Assembly (NCBI RefSeq): GCF_900182725.1
Contig: NZ_FXTO01000023.1
Location: 1-53,959, forward strand
From: Thalassovita litoralis
Lineage (GTDB): Bacteria; Pseudomonadota; Alphaproteobacteria; Rhodobacterales; Rhodobacteraceae
Direction: 5' to 3'
Length of the DNA stretch: 53,959 bases
The notes under the pieces were generated by a model. It made no database searches and had not been told where the DNA came from. It saw only the letters and a program-made list of their open reading frames with translations. A program made the translations under genes and the position numbers. Positions 25,046-34,211 of this stretch are shown piece by piece. Numbering within the stretch: the stretch's first letter is position 1; each line of letters begins with the position of its first letter.

Positions 25046-25873
25046 TTAGCCCCGGCCTTCGTGATGCCGGATTGCGGCTTCCATGACCCGGCGCATGGCC
25101 TTGCGGCGAAAACCCCAGACCTGCGCGAACCAGTTGCCGAAACGTGGGAACCAGATGAACGGCATATGCGTCCATGCCGGAACCGTGTTGCGGCGTTTGC
25201 GGCCCATGATCATGCGTTCTGCCGTCCATGCCGCCCACGACAGCGGGAATTCAAAGAACAACAGTTTCGAAGTCGACTGGATCAGCCCGCCATAGGTATC
25301 TTCGTAGATCGCGCCGTCAATCAGTGGGGTGCGGATAAAGGTGGGGTGGATCGTGCCGACCTCGACCCCCCAGCCATACATTTCGCCGCGAAAGGATTCC
25401 GCCAAATTCAGCACCGCCGCTTTGGAGGCAACATAGGAGCCAGCAAAAGGCAGTGCCACTGTTGAACTGATGGAGGACGTGATCAACACATACCCGGCGC
25501 TGTCGCGCAGATAGGTGGCTGTCGCCCTGAGTGTGCGAAACACGCCGTTCAGGTTGATGTCGATCACCTGAAGCCATTCGTCCTCTTCGGCCAGCATCAG
25601 GGGCTTGGCCCGCGCGATTCCGGCGTTGGCCCAAACCACATCAATCCGCCCGAAGTGGGCCGCGGTCTTGTCGGCGGCGGCCTGAAGCCCGGCCATGTCG
25701 CGCACCGATCCTTCGATCGTCAGAATGTCGCCGCCTAATTGAGCGGCTAAAGCATCCAGTTCCGGTTTGTTGATATCAAACAGCGCCAGCTTGCAGCCCT
25801 TACGGTGCAGCCGTTCAACCGTTGCCCGCCCGATACCTGTTGCCGCCCCGGTGACAAAAACCACCTTGGTCAT
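25046..25873 (-). CDS. SDR-family oxidoreductase with basic/hydrophobic C-terminus
   Basis: The 275-residue SDR has TGAATGIG, LFDIN (acidic, NAD-type), ANAG, TSSISS and YVASK with IHPTFIRTP. After about residue 205 it has an extension rich in tryptophan, phenylalanine and arginine (FEFPLSWAAW, MPFIWFPRF, WGFRRKAMRR), which suggests peripheral membrane contact, as in SDRs that handle lipid-like substrates. Last gene of the eight-gene carboxylase-type operon, 39 bp after the ligase. It may oxidise the alcohol to the ketone that is carboxylated, comparable in role to phenylethanol dehydrogenase of the acetophenone pathway. That comparison is inference. Confidence 0.83.
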   Translation of the reverse strand: MTKVVFVTGAATGIGRATVERLHRKGCKLALFDINKPELDALAAQLGGDILTIEGSVRDMAGLQAAADKTAAHFGRIDVVWANAGIARAKPLMLAEEDEWLQVIDINLNGVFRTLRATATYLRDSAGYVLITSSISSTVALPFAGSYVASKAAVLNLAESFRGEMYGWGVEVGTIHPTFIRTPLIDGAIYEDTYGGLIQSTSKLLFFEFPLSWAAWTAERMIMGRKRRNTVPAWTHMPFIWFPRFGNWFAQVWGFRRKAMRRVMEAAIRHHEGRG

Positions 25874-25912
25874 GTGTTATCCCTCCCTTTTTTGGCCTTG
25901 CGGCGCCAGATG

Positions 25913-27463
25913 TTAAATCTGACGCCCGGCGCCTTCCCAGTATTGTTGGCGCAGGTCTTTTTTCAGCAGCTTGCCGACCGGGCTTTTGGGCAGGGTGTCT
26001 ACGAAATCCACCGTTTTGGGGGATTTGACGCTGCCCAGTTCGCCTTTGCAATAGGCGATCAGATCATCCGCGCTGATCTCGGCCCCGGCTTTCAGTTGTA
26101 CCACGGCTTTGACCGCCTCGCCCCATTTGTCATCCGGCACACCAATCACGGCGGCTTCGTGGACTGCGGGGTGCTGCATCAGCCAGTTTTCGATTTCCGA
26201 CGGGAACACGTTCAGCCCGCCGGTGATGATCATGTCCTTGGTGCGGTCCAGAATGCGCAGGTATCCGTGGTCGTCCAGCGTGCCGACATCGCCGGTATGG
26301 TGCCAGCCGTGGGTGGATACTTCGGCGGTGGCTTCGGGGTTTTGGTAATATTCAGACATCACCAGCGCCGAGCGGCAGACGATCTCGCCCTTTTCCCCGG
26401 CGGGCAGGATGTTCCCGTCTTCGTCCATGATCGCCACCTTGGCAAAGGGCGAGGCGCGGCCCACGGTATCCATCCGATCCGCGCGCAAGGTGCCATTCGC
26501 GTCATAGCAATCGGCAGGGGTCAGCACCGTCAGGATCGCCAGCGCCTCGGTCTGGCCATAAAGCTGCACCCAGACCGGGCCAAGCAATTCGGCCACTTCG
26601 CGGGCACGGTCGGGGGCCATCGGCGCGCCGGTGGAAATGAAGCTGCGCAGCGACGAAAAATCAGCTTCGGCCACGTTCGGCTGGGCCATGATCGCGAGCG
26701 TGGCGGTGGGCGGCAGGAAGGTTTCCGTCACCCCGTATTTCGCAATATCCGAGATGAAAAGCTGTGGGTTGATGCCGTCGTGGAACAGGATCGTGCCGCC
26801 CATCGTCATCACCGGAAAGGCGTAGGCGCCTGCGGCGTGGGTCATCGGTGCGGCGGCCAGATACACGGTGTCGGCGTCAAAGGTCAGCGTCGACAGCATA
26901 TTGGCGATAAAGCAATCCCATGACCGACACGGCATGACCACGCCCTTGGGTTTGCCCGTCGTGCCGCCGGTGCCTGCAATCACCTGCGCGCGTTCATCAT
27001 CCCACGGCAGTGCGATGGGATCGGTGCCTGCGTCCTTGATGAATTCCGCAAGGGTGGGGCCGTGATCGCTGTTGTCGTCCAGACAGACCAACAGTTTCAG
27101 GCTTGGCACTTCGGCTTTGATGCGATCCAGAATGCCCTCGTACGCTTTGGTAAAGAACAGAACCTGCGCTTCGACCAGCCCCAGAAAATCGCAATGCGCC
27201 TGCACCGCGTTCTTGGCGTTGACCGGCAACCAGATACAGCCCGCCCGCAGGATGCCAAGACAGGCGTTAAAGGCCAGCGGGTTGTTATCGCTCATCACCG
27301 CGCATTTGTCGCCCAGCCCGAACCCGTTATTGCGCAGCGCGTTGGCGATGCGGCTGTTTTGGTCGGCTGCCTGGGCATAGGTGGTTTCGGTGCCGTCAAA
27401 GATAAAGACGGGTTTATCGGGGTTGGCCAGAACGCCACGGTCAAAATGTTCGATCAGGTTCAT
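25913..27463 (-). CDS. Acyl-CoA synthetase, probable beta-keto acid CoA ligase
   Basis: The 516-residue class I adenylate-forming enzyme has P-loop AGTGGTTGKPKG up to residue 174, LYGQTEAL, HTGDVGT...DRTKDMIITGGLNVFPSEIE and catalytic K498 in KSPVGKLLKKD. ATG 27463 has AAGGAGAG upstream. It sits directly after the carboxylase-like subunits (13-bp gap), the same place as the benzoylacetate-CoA ligase after apcABCDE in Aromatoleum. It therefore probably activates the unstable beta-keto acid product of the carboxylase. Paralogue of the ligase at 16399. Confidence 0.87.
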   Translation of the reverse strand: MNLIEHFDRGVLANPDKPVFIFDGTETTYAQAADQNSRIANALRNNGFGLGDKCAVMSDNNPLAFNACLGILRAGCIWLPVNAKNAVQAHCDFLGLVEAQVLFFTKAYEGILDRIKAEVPSLKLLVCLDDNSDHGPTLAEFIKDAGTDPIALPWDDERAQVIAGTGGTTGKPKGVVMPCRSWDCFIANMLSTLTFDADTVYLAAAPMTHAAGAYAFPVMTMGGTILFHDGINPQLFISDIAKYGVTETFLPPTATLAIMAQPNVAEADFSSLRSFISTGAPMAPDRAREVAELLGPVWVQLYGQTEALAILTVLTPADCYDANGTLRADRMDTVGRASPFAKVAIMDEDGNILPAGEKGEIVCRSALVMSEYYQNPEATAEVSTHGWHHTGDVGTLDDHGYLRILDRTKDMIITGGLNVFPSEIENWLMQHPAVHEAAVIGVPDDKWGEAVKAVVQLKAGAEISADDLIAYCKGELGSVKSPKTVDFVDTLPKSPVGKLLKKDLRQQYWEGAGRQI

Positions 27464-27476
27464 TTCAGTCTCTCCT

Positions 27477-28286
27477 TCACAGGCCACGATGCAGGCGCAA
27501 ACGGGCCAATACTGTTTCGGGTTCCGCATCGGCGGGGATGGTCGCATAGATCGCCTGAGCAACCGGATCGGCCTGCAATCCGTTCGCGGCCCAAACGCCA
27601 TCCAACCCCTTGGGGGTGAATACGATGTCGGCGCTCATGGGGCTTGTGATATCCGCCTGCGTTGCCAGTGCCAGATGCCAGCGCATGTGACTGGCAAGGT
27701 TTGACAGCGGGTTCAGCGCCCATTTGTAATTCGCATCCGCCGCTTCGCCATCGGGATCAACGATCATGATAAACGCCCCGGCGGGTTGCCCCAGCGACCC
27801 AAGGAAATCGGTCAGGTAGACCGCCGCACGTTCGCAATCGTCTTCGCCAATCTGCGGCAGGGGGGTGCCATAGGCGAATTCATGCGCCATATTCAGCAGT
27901 CGCAGCGGCGACGACACCGACAAGGCCAGCGGCTTTGATTTGCGGGCATCTGCCGTAACATTACACAGCCCCGATACCAATGCCCGCAGGCCGGGATCCC
28001 CCATCAGCGTTTTGAGCGGATAGCTGGACCGCGCCCGATAGGTCATTTTATCCTTCATATGCGGGTTGCGGTGCAGATAGGCCGCAATCACCCGGTCCAG
28101 ATCAATCGGTGCAATCGCCGGGTCCAGCAGGCCCAGAATTTGGCGGTAAAACCCATCAAATTCGCCGGGGGTCAGCCAAGGGGCTTCGCCGCCTTTCAGG
28201 AACAGGGTTTGGGCGTAGTCCCAGAAGTCCAGCCATACCAGCGGGCTTTCCAATCCGGGGAATTTTTCGGTCAGGTCGCGTGTCAT
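27477..28286 (-). CDS. Unknown 269-aa protein in the ApcE position
   Basis: I recognise no family. The protein is about 30 kDa, acidic, without signal peptide or membrane segment. It has a tryptophan-rich N-terminal part (VWLDFWDYAQTLFL, EAPWLTPGEFDGFY) and a segment YLHRNPHMKDKMTYRARSSY. The start ATG 28286 follows GAGGG; it lies 10 bp after the HyuB/UbiB fusion gene and 13 bp before the ligase. In acetophenone carboxylase a fifth subunit of about 34 kDa is encoded at exactly this place (apcE). Position and size suggest an accessory subunit, but sequence similarity to ApcE could not be tested. Confidence 0.6.
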   Translation of the reverse strand: MTRDLTEKFPGLESPLVWLDFWDYAQTLFLKGGEAPWLTPGEFDGFYRQILGLLDPAIAPIDLDRVIAAYLHRNPHMKDKMTYRARSSYPLKTLMGDPGLRALVSGLCNVTADARKSKPLALSVSSPLRLLNMAHEFAYGTPLPQIGEDDCERAAVYLTDFLGSLGQPAGAFIMIVDPDGEAADANYKWALNPLSNLASHMRWHLALATQADITSPMSADIVFTPKGLDGVWAANGLQADPVAQAIYATIPADAEPETVLARLRLHRGL

Positions 28287-28296
28287 TGTGTTGCCC

Positions 28297-31200
28297 TCAA
28301 ACATATTCGCTGTCATCCACATCCACCCCAAGCGTGCGGCGGATTTCGCGCAGCAGGTCGCGCCGCGACGCCGCCAGCAGGAAGGGATCGTTCAGTGGTA
28401 GCTTGCCATCGCGGAAAATCAGCCGCGGCAGTTCGTGCCGTGTGTATTCCACCACATCAAATTCCGGGTCGATTTCATGGACGAGGCCGGAAATCGTGAT
28501 GTCGCCCACCATTAGCATCACCAGTTCACGATCCAGCGGGACACGGTGTTTGCGCAGGTTCATCATGATCTGGAGCCAGAGTGTGGTCAGGTCTTTGGTG
28601 TGGCCCTTGGCGCGGTTTTTGTCCCAACGCTGATACATCTTGTGCAGATCGTGGCTTAGGGCTTCCTTGGTTTTTTCATCCGCCATCCACGGACGGTCCC
28701 CAAGATAGTTGTCGCCCTGTAACCAGCCATCCACAGCCGCCACGCACAGATAGGCGCGCAACTGGCGTTTGATGTAATAGTTGGGGAATTCATGGGCCAG
28801 CCCGGTATCCAACAGCACCGCCTTGCCCTCGCCCTCGATCAGGATGTTGCCCGAGTGCAGATCGGCGTGGAAGAACTTGTTGGAAAAGGCCATGTCGAAA
28901 TACATCGAATAGATGTTCCGGGCCAGGTCCGGGTCATGCTTGCCGCGCTTGCGCACGTAATCCAACGCCTTGTCGCCATTGATGAATTCCATCGTGATCA
29001 CTTCGCCCGATGAAAACGCGTCATAGACGTCCGGCAGACGCAGCCAGTCCTTTTCGGCGAAGTCGCGGGCAAAGCGGCGGTTGTTGTCGATCTCCAGCCG
29101 GAAATCCATCTGCCCGCGCACGGCCGCGCCCAGTTCGCTCAGCATTTCGCGGGGGTTCATGCCCTTGAAGCCCGGAACGATGGCGCTCAGAACGCCAGTC
29201 ATGGTGCCAAGCGCCTTCAGGTCGTCGGTCACACCTGCTTCCAGATTGGGGCGCTTGACCTTCACGGCCACTTCGCGCCCGTCTTTCAGCCGTGCCTTAT
29301 GCACCTGCGCGACCGAGGCCGAGGCGATAGGCGCATCTGGGAAGTCGTCGAAAATCTCCTCGACCTTGCGGCCAAGGCTGCGTTCGATGATCTGACGGGC
29401 AAGCCCGTGTTTCATTGGCGGCACGTTGTCCTGAAGGTTGCGCAACTGTTCTGCCACCCGCACACCCAACAGGTCTGGCCGGGTCGAAAGCACCTGCCCC
29501 AGCTTCACAAAGGTGGGGCCACAGGCCACCAGATAGCTGACCAGATGCTTACCGATTTTATCTTGCCAGCGCCCCATGCGGGTGCCGCGCTTGGCCAGAA
29601 GCGAGGTAGCCCCCGACGCCGCGACTTTCGTCAGCATCCACCCCAGAAGCCCTTGCACGCGCAGGAACTTGCGGAACGAAGACAGCGTCCACGGTTTTTT
29701 CATTTCCTCGGCGATGGGATCGTATTCGATCTCGTCATCTGTCGAAACGCCCGACACCACGCGGCGGTTCAGGACTGCCTCGTACACCATTTTGGGGTCG
29801 GGTAGCATGATTTCACGCGGGAATTCGCCGGGCATTTCCTTGTACATGCCGCCATAGATTTCCGGGTCATCATTCCATCGCCCGAAATACAGCAGCCCCA
29901 CGGGCGGCGAGGGTTTGACGTGATCCGCAACAAACTGATCCCATGTTTTACCGCGTTTGATGCGGGCCATGCGTTCAGCGCGGCGGGCCTCTTGGGTCTT
30001 TGCCTCGTCTACCAGCATCGTTTTGGGGTCATAGGCGATGTGATAGATATGGCTGGCGGTCCAGTCGGAAATCAGCCCTTCGCGCAGATCCTTGATGATC
30101 GCCGCAGGTTCGCGTTCCAGACAATCGCCATAGGCCCCGGCGGCACCCTGATGGATGACGTATAGTTCCCCCTCGAACGCCAGTTCAAATTCCAGCGCCC
30201 CGGCGCAGGTTTCGTAACTGGCCCCTTTGAAGGGACGTTTGTTCAGCAGATCAACGACATCCGCATCATATCCTGCGGTGCCTTCGGCCAAGGCCTCGAA
30301 GACGTTTAAGCCTTTGATTTTCGTGATCGGATAGCAAGGCGATCCATAGCCGCCAAAAATCCCAAAGGTTGACGGAAAACGCGACCCGTTGGTGATCGCC
30401 TGAAAGCCGAACGTCGATTTGCCATAGCGTGCGTGCATCGTCTGATACCCGGCGCCACCGCGGTATTTGCCGAATGTGGACAGGTCACGGTTAAACTTTT
30501 TCGACGAAAACATGACGATCGGCAGGTCTTCTTCGGTCTGTTCGGTTTCGCCCACGTCGTTCATCTGGGCAAAGTTGGCACAGATCGAATGTTCACCATC
30601 CCGGTTCCAGCGCGCGCCGCCCGCCATGCCGTTCAGGTCGGCGCAGACATTACCCACCTCGTTGCCGTGCTGGGTTGTGCCGCCGTACATCATGCCTGCG
30701 GGCTGGTTATACCACGGTGCCTTGATCGTCGCGTGTTTCTGCGGCACCTGAAACATCAGCTTGGTCAGCGCCAGTTCGGTCGCTGTGATCAGCTTGAACC
30801 CGGTGGATACGTTTTGTGAGTTTGGCACGTCATAGGAACAATCCAGCAGGCTTTTGGGATCGGTGACAAATTCCACATGTTCGATGATCGCCGGGGATTT
30901 GGGCAGGTCCGGCCAAAAGAAGTTCATCAGCGGCACCATCGTGCCCAGTTTGGCGGTGACAATCGTGGCGTTGATCGAACGGTTGTGCAATTCGGGCGAG
31001 GAGCCGCGCAGATCAACCACGATCCGGTTATCCGGGGTCACGGTGATGGCAAAGTTGACCTTTAGCATCGCCGTTTCGCGCGAGGTTGAATCGATATAAA
31101 ACTGGCTGCGCACCGTGCCGCGCGGCAGTTCAGCAATACGGCGCTTGGTTTCGTCGGCCACCAGTTCCATCGTGTGACGCATGGTGCCAACGACCGCGTC

Positions 31201-32019
31201 CAGCCCGTAATCGGCGACCGCCTTGTCGTATTCTTCGGCCAGTCGCACACAGGTTGCCAACCGGGCGCGCAGGTCGACCAGCATCACCTCTTTTTCGCGG
31301 ACCGAGTTTTGAAGCAGCGTGACCAGATCGGATTTAAGTTGATAATTCTCGGCAATCTTGATGGGTGAACCGCGGAAGCCTTCCTCGTAGGGGCTTTCGA
31401 TGGACGGCCCCATGCCACCGGGCGCACGGGCGCCGATTTCGCCTTCGTGCATGGCGCAGACGGTCCATGACACTAGCTCGCCATCCACAAAATGCGGCAT
31501 GACCATCGACTGATCGGGGTTATGAATGCCACCAAACCGTGCGTCGTTCATGATGAAGGCATCGCCGGGGCGGATGCTGACGGTGGGATCGTTTTGCCAG
31601 TACTTCAGGATGTGGCGCACCGGATAGTGCATGACCACGGCAAAGGCCGCCACGCCCCGGTTCGCCAATAGCGCCACATCGCCAATCGACGTCATATAAG
31701 CGGTGGACAGGTCCGCGACCTTGGCCGCAGGCGCGGCCACGGTCTGTTCCGCGATTTCGAAATTTTCATCCAGAACCGAAGTCAGCCGCGCGCGGATTTC
31801 CTGAAACAGGTTCAGGTCAATATCGCCAGACAGAACCCGCTCTTCCCGTGCGCTGCGCGGGCCAAGGCGGTGGTCATACAGGATGTCCGAATCCGGCCCG
31901 ACGAAACCTGAATTGGTGGTCAGGAAGTCATCGAACAGTTTTTGTTCTTCGGCGTTGAAGCCAAAGTCATTTTCATCCGCAAAGGCCCCATTCAGCCCGG
32001 TTTGCAAATCAAGTGTCAT
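28297..32019 (-). CDS. HyuB-like carboxylase subunit fused to UbiB/ABC1/AarF kinase-like domain
   Basis: A single unbroken 1240-residue frame. Residues about 50-770 are hydantoinase B/oxoprolinase-like, as in the large subunits AcxB and ApcD, with FIMNDARFGGIHNPDQ (155-170), AMHEGEIGARAPGG (189-202) and a glycine-rich GGYGSPCYPITKIKG. Residues about 785-1200 are a UbiB/ABC1/AarF protein-kinase-like ATPase: the signature FVKLGQVLSTRPDLL (K839, Q842), alanine-rich loop PIASASVAQVH (897-907), invariant lysine K920 in VAVKV, HADLHSGN (D1053, N1058) and LDTG with D1071 in the DFG position. All key kinase-fold residues are kept, so it is probably an active ATPase. ABC1 proteins normally act alone in ubiquinone biosynthesis; fusion to a carboxylase subunit is unusual. 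The ATG at 32019 is 14 bp after the HyuA-like gene. Confidence 0.88.
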   Translation of the reverse strand: MTLDLQTGLNGAFADENDFGFNAEEQKLFDDFLTTNSGFVGPDSDILYDHRLGPRSAREERVLSGDIDLNLFQEIRARLTSVLDENFEIAEQTVAAPAAKVADLSTAYMTSIGDVALLANRGVAAFAVVMHYPVRHILKYWQNDPTVSIRPGDAFIMNDARFGGIHNPDQSMVMPHFVDGELVSWTVCAMHEGEIGARAPGGMGPSIESPYEEGFRGSPIKIAENYQLKSDLVTLLQNSVREKEVMLVDLRARLATCVRLAEEYDKAVADYGLDAVVGTMRHTMELVADETKRRIAELPRGTVRSQFYIDSTSRETAMLKVNFAITVTPDNRIVVDLRGSSPELHNRSINATIVTAKLGTMVPLMNFFWPDLPKSPAIIEHVEFVTDPKSLLDCSYDVPNSQNVSTGFKLITATELALTKLMFQVPQKHATIKAPWYNQPAGMMYGGTTQHGNEVGNVCADLNGMAGGARWNRDGEHSICANFAQMNDVGETEQTEEDLPIVMFSSKKFNRDLSTFGKYRGGAGYQTMHARYGKSTFGFQAITNGSRFPSTFGIFGGYGSPCYPITKIKGLNVFEALAEGTAGYDADVVDLLNKRPFKGASYETCAGALEFELAFEGELYVIHQGAAGAYGDCLEREPAAIIKDLREGLISDWTASHIYHIAYDPKTMLVDEAKTQEARRAERMARIKRGKTWDQFVADHVKPSPPVGLLYFGRWNDDPEIYGGMYKEMPGEFPREIMLPDPKMVYEAVLNRRVVSGVSTDDEIEYDPIAEEMKKPWTLSSFRKFLRVQGLLGWMLTKVAASGATSLLAKRGTRMGRWQDKIGKHLVSYLVACGPTFVKLGQVLSTRPDLLGVRVAEQLRNLQDNVPPMKHGLARQIIERSLGRKVEEIFDDFPDAPIASASVAQVHKARLKDGREVAVKVKRPNLEAGVTDDLKALGTMTGVLSAIVPGFKGMNPREMLSELGAAVRGQMDFRLEIDNNRRFARDFAEKDWLRLPDVYDAFSSGEVITMEFINGDKALDYVRKRGKHDPDLARNIYSMYFDMAFSNKFFHADLHSGNILIEGEGKAVLLDTGLAHEFPNYYIKRQLRAYLCVAAVDGWLQGDNYLGDRPWMADEKTKEALSHDLHKMYQRWDKNRAKGHTKDLTTLWLQIMMNLRKHRVPLDRELVMLMVGDITISGLVHEIDPEFDVVEYTRHELPRLIFRDGKLPLNDPFLLAASRRDLLREIRRTLGVDVDDSEYV

Positions 32020-32033
32020 TGGTGTTTCCTCCC

Positions 32034-34193
32034 TTACCCTTGCCCATGATTGCGCATCAGCCAGACCGCGCCATTGGCGGCGGCCTCCATGCGCCAGCCG
32101 GGTTCAACCAGATATGTGGTATTGCCGGGGTTGATGATTGCCGGGCCTTGAATGACCGTGCCGGGGGTCAGCGCCTGCCCGTCGAAACAGGGCGTTTCAA
32201 CCGCGCCTTCGGTGCCGACAAAATGGCAGGTGCGCATGTTCACCGGCTTTGGCGCGGCGATTTTCTTGTGCGGCGGGATCACGTTGCCCATGTCCACGCC
32301 GTCATCATCAACAAAGGTGGCGACCCGGAAATTGACGATCCAGACACCGCTTTCGGGGGCAGGGGTGCCTTTGCCGAACCGCTGTTCAAAATTGGTGGCC
32401 AGCTTGCCCACCAGATCCAGCAGATCGCGAATACCTTCAAACCGGCTTTTGTCGACGATAACGGCGGCTTCCATTTTTTGGCTGCCATAGCGCATGTCGA
32501 CCTCAAGCCGATGGCGGGCTTTGTCTGCACCGATCCCCTGCCGCGCCAGTTCATCCCGGCCACGGGTTTCCAGCTTTTCGACGATCTTATTCAGCGCGTC
32601 GAAGTCCTGCCAGAACACCATTTTCTTGGGCTTGGTACCGATCTTGCGCAGGTTGCAGATCGGGATCATCTGGGTGTGTTCATGGAAATGCAGCGGGCTC
32701 ATGGATGCGCCGCCCGCTGCGGAAAACACCGACGAATAGGGCGGCACCAGAACCTTGTCGATCCCGGCCACCCGCGCAATGCCGCAGGCGTGCAATGGAC
32801 CGTTGCCGCCATAGGCCAGCATGGTGAAATCCTGCGGCAGATAGCCCTTGGTGCGCAATTCGCGCTGCACCCCGGTGGCCATGTCGCGGTCGGCGGTGGA
32901 TTTAATCAGCTTGGCTGCCTCGATCTCATCAATGTCCATATCGTCGGCGATGTCCTCCATCGCCATCAGGGACCGCACCCGCCGCAGCGGGATCTTGCCC
33001 GAGGCATAGTTATCCACGTCCAGATAGCCCAGCAGCAGGTCGGCGTCCGTCACCGTGGGGTTCAGGCCGCCCCGGTCGTAACAGGCGGGGCCGGGCTGCG
33101 AGCCTGCGGATTTCGGGCCGACCTTGATCGCCTTATAGACCGGATCGTAGCTGGCGATGGACCCACCCCCCGATCCCAGCGTGACAAGATGCACCATCGG
33201 CGTTGTCACCAGCCAGCGGCCAATGACCGGCTGAAAGTCGTAATGCTTCACCCCGCCTTCGGTGATCAGGCCAATGTCAAAGGACGTGCCGCCCATATCG
33301 GTGGCTATCACATTCCCCAGCTCCGAAGTTTTCGACAGGTGTTCAGAGGCATGAATGCCCGCCACCGGCCCCGAATGCACGGTTTGTAGCGCGTCGGTGG
33401 AATTAAGCTGGGCCATGCCGCCAGTGTTGTGAACCAGCAGCATCGGCTTGGTATAGCCCTGCTCGCCCAGGTTGACCTCAAGATCGGCCATCGCGTGATA
33501 CATGATGCCGTGCAGATAAGCGTCCATGATGGTGGACGATGCGCGGACATATTCGCCTTTGCGCCCCGAAACCTGATGCGACAGGATCACCGGGATCGCC
33601 CCCAAAAGATGCGAGGGGTATTCTTCGGCCACGATTTCCTGAACCCGCAATTCATGCGCGGGGTTGGATGTGGCATGGGCCAGACACACCACAAGCACCT
33701 GAATGCCCTCGTCCATCAAATCCTTGAGCTGATGGCGCAGGCGGTCTTCGTCAAATGCCTGAATGACGTGGCCCGAGGCGTCCATACGTTCGTTCACACC
33801 GCGCACCAGCGACAGCGGGATCAGTGCTTCGGGGCGGTCGGCGTTGGTCAGGTCGCGGACGGTTTCCAGATCCAGCCCTTCGCCATAGCCGCGCCCGCGT
33901 GAAATGGCAGTTGTCGCCTCGAACCCGTGGGTGACAAGCAGGCCCATCTTCGGTCCCGTGCGTTCGATAATCGCGTTGGTGCCAAGCGTGGTGGCATAAC
34001 GGATCGAGTCAACATTGCGATACAGCGTGTCGGGCGCGATATTCAGCGTTTCACAGGCGTTTTTCACCGCCTCGTTAAAGCCAAGCGCAAGGTTGAAATG
34101 CGTGGTCAGGGCCTTGGACTGCACGATCTGGCTGTTGTGGATGACAAGGCAATCGGTGAAGGTGCCGCCGATGTCTACTGCAATACGGTTCAT
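32034..34193 (-). CDS. HyuA/AcxA/ApcC-like ATP-binding carboxylase subunit (719 aa)
   Basis: This protein belongs to the hydantoinase A/oxoprolinase family, which also contains acetone and acetophenone carboxylase subunits. The N-terminal acetate-kinase-like fold starts with VDIGGTFTDCLV (about 6-17); further sites are TTLGTNAIIERTG, HNTGGMAQL, ATDMGGTSFDIGL and LGSGGGSIA. These bind ATP and phosphorylate the enolate or bicarbonate in the known ketone carboxylases. The length of 719 matches the larger HyuA-like subunits (AcxA, ApcC). It is between the small zinc subunit gene (18-bp gap) and the HyuB fusion (14-bp gap). A hydantoinase or oxoprolinase function is unlikely because of the zinc-subunit partner. 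Confidence 0.88.
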   Translation of the reverse strand: MNRIAVDIGGTFTDCLVIHNSQIVQSKALTTHFNLALGFNEAVKNACETLNIAPDTLYRNVDSIRYATTLGTNAIIERTGPKMGLLVTHGFEATTAISRGRGYGEGLDLETVRDLTNADRPEALIPLSLVRGVNERMDASGHVIQAFDEDRLRHQLKDLMDEGIQVLVVCLAHATSNPAHELRVQEIVAEEYPSHLLGAIPVILSHQVSGRKGEYVRASSTIMDAYLHGIMYHAMADLEVNLGEQGYTKPMLLVHNTGGMAQLNSTDALQTVHSGPVAGIHASEHLSKTSELGNVIATDMGGTSFDIGLITEGGVKHYDFQPVIGRWLVTTPMVHLVTLGSGGGSIASYDPVYKAIKVGPKSAGSQPGPACYDRGGLNPTVTDADLLLGYLDVDNYASGKIPLRRVRSLMAMEDIADDMDIDEIEAAKLIKSTADRDMATGVQRELRTKGYLPQDFTMLAYGGNGPLHACGIARVAGIDKVLVPPYSSVFSAAGGASMSPLHFHEHTQMIPICNLRKIGTKPKKMVFWQDFDALNKIVEKLETRGRDELARQGIGADKARHRLEVDMRYGSQKMEAAVIVDKSRFEGIRDLLDLVGKLATNFEQRFGKGTPAPESGVWIVNFRVATFVDDDGVDMGNVIPPHKKIAAPKPVNMRTCHFVGTEGAVETPCFDGQALTPGTVIQGPAIINPGNTTYLVEPGWRMEAAANGAVWLMRNHGQG

Positions 34194-34211
34194 GTGATAC
34201 CTCCGGGCCTA

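Noticed and set aside
28297-32019. Two separate genes (HyuB and UbiB) joined by an error
   Set aside because: The frame is open throughout, and I see no ribosome-binding site plus start near the domain junction around codon 770-785. A sequencing error cannot be excluded but nothing points to it.
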